Positions 13,515-26,205 of a stretch of 64,000 bases of DNA are shown here, one piece after another. This DNA is from Pyrocephalus nanus (Eukaryota; Chordata; Aves; Passeriformes; Tyrannidae). Position 1 is the stretch's first letter. Every line of letters starts with the position of its first letter. The stretch covers positions 103,341,739 through 103,405,738 of the forward strand of contig CM076259.1 of the NCBI GenBank assembly GCA_038380795.1, written 5' to 3'. Both the position numbers and the translations under genes were made by a program. Below the pieces are notes generated by a model. It had not been told where the DNA came from, did not search any database, and worked only from the letters and a program-made list of their open reading frames with translations.

Positions 13515-16500
13515 ATGTTCACCCCCAAGGAATGCATTAAGGGAAATCCACAAAAGAATTAAGCAGCAGAGTAACCAATGTTGGTATTGCATATTCAAAG
13601 CAAAAAATACAAGAATTTCCTTTTAATTGAGCTGCAATGAGTAAAGCTCCTCTCTAATTTCCTGTACAAAACATTGCAAATATGTGAAAACTTAAAATTC
13701 AAAAATATTTTCAGTTAGCTTTTGTGTTATCTGATGGTACAACAAAAACTGAATTGATGCCATAAGTAATATTCAACTGGAAATCTGTTTTCTAACCAGA
13801 ATAATTATCTTTATTTTATGTGAATAGACAAGAGCCAAACAGAGAGTTTCAGAGCACGTAGAATAGTTTAAATCAACATTAGAAGAATATTATTAAAAAA
13901 CCGCCCCTCATATCCCTTTACAGTAAATAACATGAGAGACTAAGGAGACACAGAGCATTAAATTTCTCTAACAATAAGAACTTATTTCCAAAAATAGAAT
14001 ATGCATTGAACAGTCTTTTTTTATGTACAGTCCATATAAAACTAGAGTCGAGGATTAATTATTCTGTGTAAGAATTGCTGTGATAATACATGAATTTTGC
14101 CCAGCATCCATATTCCAATGTTCTATTTGTATTTGGGCTTTTCAAGATAATGATCCTTCAACCTATATTCATGATCATGTTACATCAAAGCTGGATGACT
14201 TTTTTATTTGAATGACTGTTGCAAGTTTTCTCTCAGCTAACTCACATCTTGTATTCTCATTGTATAAAGTAAAGGTGATGAGTAAGTATCAGAACACCAC
14301 TGCATTTTAGATTCTCAAGAAAAATAAACACTTTGGCTCTACAACAAAAGAAGAATTTTGCTAAACTCATCAGAAAGACCATCCCTTTGAATATTTTAAT
14401 TTCCTTTATTACACATGATTCATGATTCCTCTTCTATAATCAGGAGTACACAACAGGAAATAAGACGTTACACTCCTCATTCATTCTGCATTTTGTCAAA
14501 TAACTTTAAAACTCCATCCACACTGACATTTTTCAAAAAGAAAAAAAAAAATTAATTGCAAAGAATGGTATATTTTTTAAACGTATTTATTCTACTTTTA
14601 TTCCAACTTCAAGTTACACTATTCCCTGTTCTCAAGTCAAAATCATTCTGTATATATACACATTCATTGCTAGTTGCTCTGGTCTGTTTTATTTCAGCAG
14701 TACTTTCCTATGTTAAACAAAATGGACGACAAGAAAGTGTTGATATACGTGTACAAAGAAGATGCTTCCTATGGGATGTTGAACAGGAAGTTCATGGTCT
14801 TCATACAAATATATAAAATATTTCAAATTATCTCCATTCCTCGGAATCTATTAGATTTCACTTGTCAGACCTGTGTGACAAATAAAAAACCAGAAATTAT
14901 TCATTATCAGTGTACTCACGTGTGTTTTCAGACCATGCAGAAAAACACCTGTCAGTTGTGAGGGGGAGTGCAATCCCCACACCTGCAATTTTGCTCTTGC
15001 TGACTGTACTTGTTTACAACCAAGTTCAGGCAAAACAAATCTTTGTGATCCAATAGATTTTTCCACCTTATCTCCAAATCTGATGAAACTTCATGAGTCT
15101 GTTAAGATCTCAGGCCTTTAAAGCATCAATTTATAAAAGTCAAAATTTTACCTGTAAATTCTTTTCACTGATATATACGCATATGTATATGGGGGGGGGT
15201 GGTTAACTGCTTTGGTTATCCTCTTCTCTTGCCTTCTTTTTCTGCCTATTAGAGTCCTTACTGGTAAGAAAGTCTCAGTCTTTGTCTACTGTCCAAACTG
15301 AACAGTCTTGGGGATTTTCAGCCTGTCCTCTTTCGTTAGTGTATATGTTCCTGTAACTACTTTTGTCACAGCTCCACTCCTCCCCTATTTCTGCTTTAAT
15401 TCTCATGACTGAAATGCACTGAGGACAATATTCTAGACATAGTAGCAAAGTATCTTCTGTGTTGTTTGCATAAATCCCACTAGAGTTAATGTATTTAATT
15501 ATCTAAAGCAAGATTTGGGGGGGTGAGGGGGGAATGCTTAGCTGCTGTCTGGGGAATGATCAGCAATTTCCTTTGACCTATCTACAGTGACTCTTTGCTG
15601 CACAGGCACAGCTAATTTGAAGCCAAGCATAGGGCCTATTTCTGTTCTCTTTGAAGTTAAGAGATACCATTGGTTGCTGTTGACACTGCTGGTTCCAGAC
15701 AATGCAATACTGAGCAAAATAGGTTTTGCAATTAACTTTCAAAAGGTCAGCATATCTGTTTAATCAGCTAAGATGTAAGTATCTGAGGTAGAGGAATATC
15801 TCTATTTTTGGTAAATTTTATTGAACTCATGAACCTTTAACATATGCTTAGAAAATAGAAAAAAAGTCACAGGACAGAGAAAAAAAATTACAAAATTCTA
15901 TCTCTCGTGATGTGTTACATAAAGTGAGGTTTTTTGTGCTCCTGAATATGTGTAGGCTGTGCACATCTGAACAAATACTGGAGGGACATTCAGAAGGCTG
16001 GAATTCTTAACTTTCAGAAGAAACACTTCCTTGGAGAAGAGAGGTGCTATTAAGAGAACTCTAAGAGAAACTCTGCACTGACTGCTTGAAAGTGTTGTTG
16101 ACTTTTGAATAAAGAAGTCAAAAGTTAATTAACTGAAAAAAAGTGAAGGGGTGTCACTGTGTGCAGTAAAGAGGTCATAAAACCACATGTAGAGCTACTG
16201 ACACACTCTGTGGGCGTTAGCAATCGAACAACAAGGCTGTCTCATAGCCAGATTCAGTAAGGCAGTGCACTCCTCTGTTTCAGCTGAAATTTTCTTCCAA
16301 TCAGGTAATCCTAGGTATTTATCTTTCTGATCTCAAAAACAAAATCCAGCTTTAAGGCTGTGTTTGATGGCTCCCTGGGATATGCATGCACGTGCAATCC
16401 TGCCCTATGTAATTACCGCCTGCCTACACACACCCTCCATGTGCTTCAGCTCTCAGGATTATTCTCTTTTCTCTTTCAAACTGTTCTGTGCTTGTTCCTG

Positions 16501-16970
16501 AATATTACAGCGTGGCTGTTTTCAAGTGGTGTGTGGATAAAACATTGTTGGCTATAACTGAACTCAAGTGCTCAAGCCTGGGATTGGGAGAAAGAGTGTT
16601 CAGGGCACAGCAGGCACATCTGAGCACAGTGTGGTCCTTGCTGTCACAAATGTTTTCTGATCTTTCTGGTGAAAGAGGCCACTGGTGGTTTCTGCCTCCA
16701 AACACATTGTGGGCAGGTTTGTGTCATGATGGGCAGCTGTAATTTAGCATTCTACTTTTTAGGATTACATGATTTGTTTTTTTTTTAAGTACCTTTCTAG
16801 AAGATTCAGCATCTTAGATGGTAAGGCTGTGTTTTCTGCAGGTGTCATCTTGGAGGAGATATCTGCCCTGCCTACGAGCTCCATGTTTATCTTCTCCAAG
16901 CATTTTAGCCTTTCCTTATTTCCTGAGTTCCTAATGCCAGCTGTCCTGTGCTGTGCACATCAAGCACCCA

Positions 16971-17014
16971 AGGATGAGTACAAGAAGCACCAAGAAGATG
17001 AGTACAAAGAAGAT
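16971..17014 (+). repeat. Short tandem repeat, about 24-bp period, abutting CR1
   Basis: GATGAGTACAA recurs 24 bp apart (16973 and 16997), each copy followed by AAGAAG-type purine sequence. The block merges into the CR1 fragment that follows. It is probably a local expansion at the CR1 edge. Confidence 0.5.
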
Positions 17015-17300
17015 GGGTCCAAAGAAGATGGAGACAGACTTTGCTCGCTGGTGCCCAGTGACAGGGCAGCAGACAACTGGCACGAAGTGAAATACAGGGA
17101 ATTTCATCCCAATAGTAAACAAAACTTTTTTTACCATCAGTGTGGTCAAACACTGGCACAGGTTGGCTGGAAAGGTTGTGGAGACTGCATCCTCAGGGAT
17201 ACTCAAAACCCAACTGGATATGGCCCTGAGCAAAGACTCTGTCCCAAATAGGGAGTTGGACTGAATGGTCTCCAGAAGTGCTCTCAAGGCTCAGGCAGTC
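17015..17300 (+). mobile_element. Diverged CR1 LINE 3' fragment
   Basis: Blocks in CR1 order on the plus strand are GGTGCCCAGTGACAGGGCAG, CACGAAGTGAAATACAGGGA, AACACTGGCACAGGTTGGCT, CTCAAAACCCAACTGGATAT and GGAGTTGGACTGAATGGTCT. It lacks the octamer tail and is more diverged than the copies at 54 and 59 kb, so it is an older CR1 subfamily. The open frame across it is a relic without function. Confidence 0.85.
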
Positions 17301-20300
17301 TGAAAGTCTGGGAAGAGCCTTTGTCTGTTCCTCCACTCACAAGGGCCATGACAGATTCATGGGCCGGGTGCGAGGTCCCTGCTTGCCCCTGCTTAGCTGT
17401 GGAATTGCCAGACAGTTCACAAACTAAAACGACAAGGTGTTATATACTGTCTTACTGCTGCTCACACCCAAATCCCACTGAAATTAATATTAATATCACT
17501 TAATACCTTTATGACCTATGGGCTGAAATGTCCCAGCTGGCATCATATCCCAGCCAGCAGAGCAAGCACCTCTTTTCTTCCCCCATCCCATGTCACAGAT
17601 CCCTCACTAGGCATTGGACCCTCCAAAAGATCCATTGTGTCCAGTTCTTCCAGTCTCAGCTCAGACACAGCAGCTCTAGCCAAAGGACATTTGGTCTTCT
17701 GGGAGCCCATGTACCTACAAGACTAGTTAGTTAGCAGAAGGAGCAAAAAAAAAAACCAAAACACCTATAGCTCCCTAGAACTCTGCTACTTGCCATCCAA
17801 ATGCAGAAGAAATCAAACTACTGTGATGATAAAAGCTGCCCCAGTGCTCAGGGGCTGAGGAAAATCAAGCCCACCGTTCTCAAATTATGTCTAAAGCATG
17901 CTGCTTGCAAGCAGTGCTATTTTAACACCTGGTAATAATATTATCTTTCTCTCAGGTATACTCTCTGGTGGCTTATAATTGCTACCTGAACTCTCTTTGC
18001 AGTCACTGGACCCTCTATTATCTCCCTTTGATGCTCCAACCCCCTCAGACCTCCCACCGGCCGGCTCCAATTCTTTCTGTCCCAGCTCCCAAAGGCACGC
18101 TATTTTTAGAGTGCAAACTCCTCCAGAGATCAATGGGAGTCTGTAAACTCAAAAATAGGTTGCTTATGGTACATTAATAATCCTCACAGTTATGTCCTCT
18201 GGTGGTTCGTTCAGCTGCTGCAGCTCTTACCTACCAGCCTCCCTTGCCACTCCAGTCAAGCTCATACCGAACAACCCTCGGCCATTTTAAAGAAAGCAGA
18301 AAAGAATATACTTGGGAGCAACTGCTTAGATGTTGTCCTGATTAAGGACGGATATAAGCACATGCTTAGAAGTACTTTTGAATCATGGAATTAGAGGAGT
18401 TTTCAGCCCTCAAGACCTTTTCCATTCCTTGAGTGAGAATCTGAAGCGCTATGATTGCAGTCGGTAGGATGTCAGTGTTACCTTCTGGAACAAAAAAGAC
18501 TGGATCCCTGAGAGTTCTAGAGACAAGAAAAAGCAGTGGCTACTTTTATGTAAGAAATTATTTAATTTATGTGCTATTCAACATAGATGCACTTCAAAAA
18601 TGAATTAAAATAAATAAATGAATTGCAAAATCTCTCTTTTTCAAAATCACAGGTTTTAATGCTGCATCTCCCTGTGATTTATTCTTAAAAAAGCAACAGT
18701 GATTCCAACTGTCAGTGTTATCTGTTCTTATAGAGCATGCTAGCTGAAAGAAGAACCATGAAATGGATCCACATTTTGCCTATGTCTTCATAAATGCAGT
18801 AAAATGACCACATTTGGTGCTAATAGACCAGGCATGAATCACCTGGACACTAAATACATTTTTTCTTTATTTATTTCAGCGGTTTCCAGCCTTATATATT
18901 TAACCCTAAGATTCTGTTAAGGCATCCTCTTCTATAAGCGATAACTTTACAAAGGAGAAAACAGACTAGCACTTCATAGAAGATCAGTGATTATAGCAAG
19001 TGCACCAAGGTTCAGTAAATGCCTCCCACTCAACAAGCTTCCAAACTGAACGACCACATGATGTTTACTCCTCATTAGAACCCATTTATAGATCTCTTAC
19101 TCACCACTCTCACAGTCGTGCACGCAACACTTAAAAAGAGGCATCAAGAAGCACTCTGGGAGTAGACAGGGAGGTTACAGTTGGAGAACTTGCCCTTGTC
19201 TTTACAATACTGACAAACTAGGCTGTGAAGTATGGTTTAAATCATCCAAATTCTAAAGATTCCTATCAACTGGAAGTGTTCTTTCCATACTGCTTGAATT
19301 GCACACAGACAGCAGGTATGGCTGATTGAAGAAAATTTTGCCCCATTTGGAAAAATTTATCAAAAGGGTTAAAGAAAACCCTTCAAAAGTGCAGTGGGAA
19401 ATGAAGGTAATGACTTCCTATGGAGTTCATAGACCCAGGAAAGAGGTTTTTTTCCCATGATGTCATTGAAAAGACATCTGGCCATTCCTAGCAAATAGCA
19501 CACTGGGAATGAAAAGGGTATCAGTTACAGTAAGGTAAGAAGGGGAGAGAGGTCATGAACTTCTGTTAGTCTGGAGCAGAATTAGCCTAGAATTACAAAC
19601 ACACTGATCTTCAGAAGTAAAAACCTGGGCAAAGGGTAAATCCAGGGACATGTCTTCTGTGATTGCTCTAGTGAATTGTCAATGTGAAATAAAGCCAGAC
19701 TATCTCCTTAGACTCTATAATTCTCCTACACATCTGGTAAAAGCCTTGACCTTTCTGAGACAGTAACCTGACGTGCCAAGGGATCTGCTTTAATTCATCT
19801 GCCCTCACTTCCCTTCGCTGGGCACAACTTGTTATGATCATCTCCTGTGCAACTACTTTGATATTTATATCGCGTTGGGATCACTGTGCACACAGATGGC
19901 AGAAGAAGAGTAGGAAGTCAAATGTGCTCCAGGTTAACATATTAATACTGTGATGGGATGCCAGAGAGAGGTTTAAATTGCAAAGGGGAGTTCATCCCTT
20001 GACTCCTTCGCAATGGTAACTGGTCAACGAAATGGAAGAGCCTACTTTAAATTAAACTATGCATTCTTGCATGCTTTTTGTAAACTATTTCAACACATTT
20101 GTTATCCATTGAAAGATGTGGGGAAGCAATGAAAATGTAGATGTAGGTTACACATACACATTCTTACAGAGTTTTAAAACAAAACAGGGCATAATTCTAT
20201 TCTTTCAATTTGTCTGACAAAGACTGATCAACAAAAAATATGTATTTTCCACCAAAATGCAAAAATAATACCTTTGATAAAAAATTTTGCTTATCTTCAC

Positions 20301-23300
20301 AATGAAGAAATTACTGAAAGCTCTATACTCCCTCTCTCATACATATATCATTCCTCTAATTTACATCTGGGTTCAGACAGTATGACATGGGGAGTTAAGG
20401 ACAGTTTTGACCCTTTCCACTGTTTGCAGCTCAGTAGTGCACACATACGCTGAGTACTGTGTAACAGCATGTCTAGTCAACCACAATGGACCCTTTTATT
20501 TAAGACAAAACAACAGTCAAGTGAGAACATTCCTTGTGTTATACAAAATTTCTTGTTACCTGCACTGACGCAAAGCTTTGTTAGCAAAGGAACTTACAAA
20601 GGAGAGACAATTTAGCCCAGTGTCTCTGAAATGGCAGCTGTTGAAGTGAAATCTTTCAGATCAATATGAATTCTAAATTTTTATTCTCTGAAAGACATAA
20701 TGTCAGTAAAGTCATGATACTTGTCATAGGTTATACTGCCTTTCTTAACCTAGATGTTGATGACCCCACCGCTAATGTATGTGGCTCTTAACAGTCCAAA
20801 ATGTTGCAATTAAGTAGCAGTTTCAAATGTGATAAAATCCTTCCCATTTCAGCATTTCCAGTGAAAAATAAAGAACTTTTTCCCATAAATAAATATTCTT
20901 ACTTCTTGACTAATGCTACTTCATAGGTTTGAGATTCATAAGGTCTCACAAACGCTACAATCTCTAGAGCATAGAAATGTGTTCTGAACTTTTATCTCTT
21001 TAGCATTTTCAGTCATAGTTTTACTTCTGTTTGGGCATCTCTGGGCTGAGATGAGAAAGCTGCCTAAAACATCATGTGGTGGGCTGGTAGCTGTCATTTA
21101 GGTGAAGTAGCACCTTGATGAGCATGGATTTTTTAGCTTATGGATTCACTACAGACACTGACAAAAATCAACAGTTTCTTACAAGTGGGAAAGCATATGA
21201 AAAAGTTCATCGTATCCAAACAGTTCATAAAGAGAATGAATTTATAAGTACTGATAATGCGTAACACTTCAAAATGTATTACAAAGAAAACCTATATAAA
21301 CTCCGACATACTTTCTGTTAATGGTATTACTACTGCTGCAGTGAATTTTTCTGGAGCTACCCTTAATGTTTGCTCTCTACAGTTTACATGTCTTGAAGTA
21401 CAGTGGTTGTAACATATGTTTACCTCACATTAAATTCAAGTTTTCAATTTTCTGCTTTGCATTAACATTTTCCTTACAAATTCTCATAAATTAAAGTGTC
21501 ATCCCTATAAAAAGGTTTTGCAGACCCATCTTCAGTTGCTTTGGGACTGTATGAGGCCACTTGTGATTCATAATACCAAGCAAAGATTAAGCAGTATATA
21601 CCATATGCTGTAATTAAAGTTGATGATGAGGAGCTGCAGTGGCTCTTTCTACCTCTATTAAAGAGAACTATGCTGCAGCACTTACTACCTTTTAAACTAG
21701 TGCCGTCTGAAGGAAAAAAAAAGCTTTTCCTTTGTAGCATTTTACTAAACCCTGCTAAGTTCATGCATGTGTGTGTCTGTAATTATTATTCTTTGCAATA
21801 ATTTATCAATATAGGTGGAAAATTCTTGGAGTTTATGTCAAGCCATTCTCATTCACCTATACCGCCTCTTCTTTAAAAAGCATTAGATTTCCAGTGCAGG
21901 CATCAGTCAAGGGCTTGGTCACCTTTTTAAGGTATTGTCCTGACCATATTAACAAGTACATCCAAATAACACTTCATTAACATCTGTTAATGAGGCTGAT
22001 GACTTAAAGAGTTTAATTAGCAAAAACATTATGGCACTGAAATTTGAAAAGGATTTCTTGAACAGTTCAGTTGTATTTCATTTTCATTCCCTATAACAGC
22101 AGACAGTAAAACTTCAGCAATTATGGTTGTAGCAAATTCATCAGTCAGGAAGCCAAAGCCTGATCGCTGATCCTGCAAAGTGCTTATTACCTCTTTTGAG
22201 TTGCTATAAATCCCATTGATTTCTACAATGATAACCAAAACCACTTAGCAGCTTGCAGGCACAGGGCGAAAAATAGGCAGTAGAAATGCACCTGGGTGGA
22301 GGTGCACTGTGAAAATGAAAAGATATTGCTGGGTCCCCTTATGGGCTGGTAATTGCGATGCCTACAGGACAAAGGTATATACAGAACGGACCAGGCTTGG
22401 CACTATTAAAAATAAAATAATGATGGGTAAAATATTCAGTACAGAAAATAAACCCCAGCAATAAAAATCTATTACTAAAAGAGAAAGTCAAAAAAAGCTG
22501 TGACATTTGAAACAATGGGACATCTTTGTTGTACTGAGAGTGGTGAAGGCTCTGCAAGGAAGCACTCATTGATGCAATATGAAATGCACCTGTGGAGAGT
22601 TAATTGCATGACTAGGGTTTCTCAGCCAGGATGTGTCTCTGAAAACAAAGTTTCCAGCTAGGAGAAAATGTATATGGTGGTGAGTGCTCTTGCTGCAGAG
22701 ACTCCCTGCAGTCAGCACTTGGTAGCCCACCACAGAGATGACTTGGAGAAAACTCCTCACATGTGTCTGCAGCTTCAGTACAAGAGACAAGAACATAACG
22801 ACTGGTACTGCATGGTGTAACCTGGATTAATGGTCAAATTATTATAAAGCTAAAATACAGAATTCTTGGATTGTTTCAAAAGTGACTTACGAGTGTGGGG
22901 GTCACAGCCTCGCATTGCACCATGAGGTAACCCACCACAAACATTGTAGCTCCAAAAAGTCAAGCCCTGTCTTGTCCCACATAGGGCAGCACAAGCAGAG
23001 AGACCAAAGGCATTTTGCACTTCTCAAAAACCTTGCTGCTCTTGTGGCAGCTCCATTCACTCCAGTGGAAACTTCAACCCACCATCCTTACATGTGCCTT
23101 GGAAGGGCACCCAGCTCAGAGAGACCCACAAACAGCTGCATGGGCCAGCCAACACTAGGAGCTGTGCCCAGCAGTGAAGGACATTTGGTGAGCCATCTCA
23201 CAGCCTTGCAAATCCTCAGTCAACAGCTTGGACTATGAAATTTTGTAATGAACATAATGGCCAGTGTCTGCACCACACCCACTGCATCAAGGGTTTGAAG

Positions 23301-24935
23301 CTGCTGCACAACAGGTGTTGGAAGTACTAAGAAAAGTTATTTGGGGTGTGCAAGAAGCTGGAAATTCAACAAAACAAAGCTTCTCGACAAAAGTGTTTAG
23401 TTTAAAAGTTTTCATACATTCTAAGGAAATTGAAAATTCCTAGATGTTCTGTGCTTTTCTGTGACAATTCAGGCCACCCAGTTTTGTTTTTCTAGAAACA
23501 TAGTTGATTTGGGGAGACCGAAGTTTGGAGTAGCGTGATGTTATCTTTATTGACATTTTTATGGCAGGGTAAAGATTCTTCCAGTTGAAATCTTTTAGCA
23601 GTCTTGTTCTAATCCCTCAAACTGTGCAATAAAAGCTACTGTAGGAATGGGCTATCTCCCTCAAGACTGTGCTGCCTCACGCCTTATAAACTCTAAATTG
23701 CATAACCACGCTACATAATTAAATTATGAACAATGATTTTCAAGGTTTTTTTATTACACAAAAGAGATCCTGGAGGAAGGCACTGACCTTGGACTTGTTT
23801 TACGCTGGCACTTAATTTGTGCTAGCTTTCTAATAAAATATTAAAGCTTTACTCTAAATTATGTAAAAAACTTTCTCACAAATCTGAATGCAACATAGCA
23901 CACAGCAAAATGCTGCTGCTGGAAAGGCTCTATGATTTCACACCTGAATGCTCCTGTCTTTTGCTATTGTCATGCTGCTGCCACTTAAAACTCCTGATAA
24001 GCTGGCATTTTCTCCAGAGACACACGCCCAGCGCTAAGCAAGACTGCTTGGTGTCTGCCTGATTTTCACATACAGAGAAGGGTTTAAAAATTATTTGTAT
24101 TTTTTGAATTAAAAATGGTCAGCAAAAGATTAAGAATTTTTATTTTGTAGCTGATGGTAGAGCTTCAGGGACAAAAGCTGAGGAAAGTGAAATATCTGGC
24201 ATGCTGCTGATTCCTATGGAGTTCTCAAATACGTGCCCTCACTAATGGCATTTCCAAAGTGCCACTGGTCTTTACTGCCAGCTGACATTTGCGGAGTCAG
24301 TGGCTTTCTTCTTTTCAAGAAAGTTGAGGATCTGATAAAAAACACATATTAAAATAATACTGAGTTGATAAATGACCCACATAAGCATCAGTTAATCAGT
24401 TAAGACTGGGCACGAAGGGGTTATTCATATTCAAAAATTAAGATGTCGGTACAAAGTTTTCATTCCCCTATAGTTAAAGTGAGATAGGCTATTTCAGAAG
24501 ATCACTGGTATGTAGAAAAGATGATTCAGCATTGCTGTGTTAGTTTTGTAACCACACATAATTTTGCAGATATGAGATGGTATGAGGGAAATTGCTATAA
24601 ATCAAAAAGTTCAGGGAACACAATATAAAGCAGATTGTGCAGCATGTTAACTCATATGCAGCGACAAACACATAAACACTCACTCTTAGCTTCCATGCTG
24701 CCTGATTTTTTTTTACCTCCTACCAGACTCTAATATTGTCTGAAGATTTTTATTTCATTATCCGTAAGAATTCACACATTATCCAGGATGCCAGCTCTGC
24801 CATTCATTTTTTATTGCAAATATTTTCTGTTTCTCATGCAATTTTATTGCTGCTCTAGGTGTTGACTGGTTAGACTTTCAAAAGCCATGAGTTCAAACCC
24901 TGGAAAAGCAGACTGTTGTCTTTCATTTGTCCCTG

Positions 24936-24954
24936 AAAAAAAAAAAAAAAAAAA
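24936..24954 (+). repeat. Poly(A) tract, A19
   Basis: The run follows about 80 bp that contain a B-box-like GTTCAAACC, but no clear SINE body or target duplication was found. It is treated as simple sequence. Confidence 0.8.
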
Positions 24955-25449
24955 GGCGCGTTTCATGCTGGTTTTAGAAAGGACTACATTAAAAAAATTT
25001 TTTATAAAACAAAGTCTGATTATGTGTATCCTGAAGTTAATTGATTTTTGGGGTTGTTTGTACATACACAATAGGGGATTAAAACTATATGTATTTATAT
25101 CATGACTGCTTATAAATTTCAAATTCCAGGGCAATGAAATCAGAAGTAAACAGCACCTTGGTGTGCTGCAAACACGAACTTTCTTCCTTCAGTGAAGCAA
25201 AAGGGTGAAATGACAAGAGAATTATCAGGTTGGATAATTGCAGGAGAAAAAGCCAAGTTTGTTTGATTTGTTGCTTGAGAGTTGGCATGGGCTGAGGCTG
25301 CTGAAATTTATTTAAAATACAATGAGCTTTTGTACCTTAGCGTATGCCAAGAGTCAAACTGGTCCAACATTTTTCTGATGGAACATTTCTCCACTGGGAA
25401 AGTTTTGTGCTTTGAAAGTATAACTTTTTATGGAAACATTTTGCTTTCA

Positions 25450-25715
25450 GTGATTCTCCTGATGCAGCATGGAGCATTGAATACAATGATCTGGCCAGTT
25501 TCTTATCAGCCCCTGCACTGGCCCTGCAGCTGGTGGAGCAGGAGCTGGCCAGGAGGCTGGGGCAGCTCTTTGACTTTGGGGGCTTCCAAGGGTCAACAAC
25601 TTCAGGTCTGCTTGACTTGGAAACCCTAATCTCTGCTCAACAGTCCTACCAGAAGTTGCTGGAGATAGTTTCTCAAGTCAATGGAGAAATATTATATTTT
25701 TTAAACCATAAATAG
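25450..25715 (+). other. Unassigned open stretch behind an acceptor-like site
   Basis: After TTTTGCTTTCAG at 25439-25450 one frame stays open for 88 codons to TAG at 25713-25715. It includes LVEQELARRLGQLFDFGG and the tail QKLLEIVSQVNGEILYFLN. No family was recognised. The first half is GC-rich and repetitive in composition, which favours chance openness. It could be an exon, a decayed coding relic or nothing. Confidence 0.15.
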
Positions 25716-26173
25716 TGTGGTTTAACCCCAGCTATTCCTGCTCCTTTGTGGTTCAGCTGAGGGCAGGGCCCATTTCTGCAGTGTGACATAAAATTAGTGT
25801 GCCCAAACTGGTTCCACAGCCTCTACCTCATCTCAGTCTCCTGCTGCATTGCTCTGCACCTTCATTCAGGTGTGTGATGTCAAACACTTCAGTACTGCCC
25901 TTCAAGATTCATTTTGACAACTACAAACTCAAAAAATTATACTGTATACCTGATCTTCCCCAGACTCGAAGACTGACCCACAAGAAGTTAAAAATTATTT
26001 TAAAAAATTAAAATACATTTTCTATTAATTTTATGTTCTTCTTAGTGATTTGACCATGAGGGTTCACTGCTCTGCACTGTTTGTCTGACTCTGCAAATGA
26101 ATTTTTAAATATCCCACAATGAAGTGATGAGGAACCAAGCCCATGCAGATGCTATGCACAACTTGCACATATA

Positions 26174-26205
26174 TTAAAAAAAATAATAATAATAAAAAAA
26201 AGCCT
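26174..26205. repeat. (AAT)n / A-rich simple repeat
   Basis: AATAATAATAAT units sit inside A-rich sequence. Confidence 0.8.

Larger units (their letters stand above)
8041..16970. other. No gene recognised
   Basis: Non-coding sequence with a GC-richer patch at 8700-9500 and the small duplications and hairpin listed separately. A G9 run lies near 15191. No mobile element beyond those listed was recognised. Confidence 0.6.

Noticed and set aside
16769..17251. Plus-strand open frame of 160 codons
   Set aside because: Most of it runs through a CR1 3' fragment, which is non-coding in this frame.
18100..18109. Perfect MEF2 consensus CTATTTTTAG
   Set aside because: Several such matches are expected by chance in 64 kb of AT-rich DNA, and there is no nearby gene start.
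24856..24954. tRNA-like or SINE-like block: GTTCAAACC B-box followed by A19
   Set aside because: The T-arm stem does not pair, the A-box is poor and no flanking duplication was found.
25718..25732. GTGGTTTAACCCCAGC resembling a reversed LTR terminus
   Set aside because: Only about 16 bases match and the following sequence diverges at once, so no LTR can be called.
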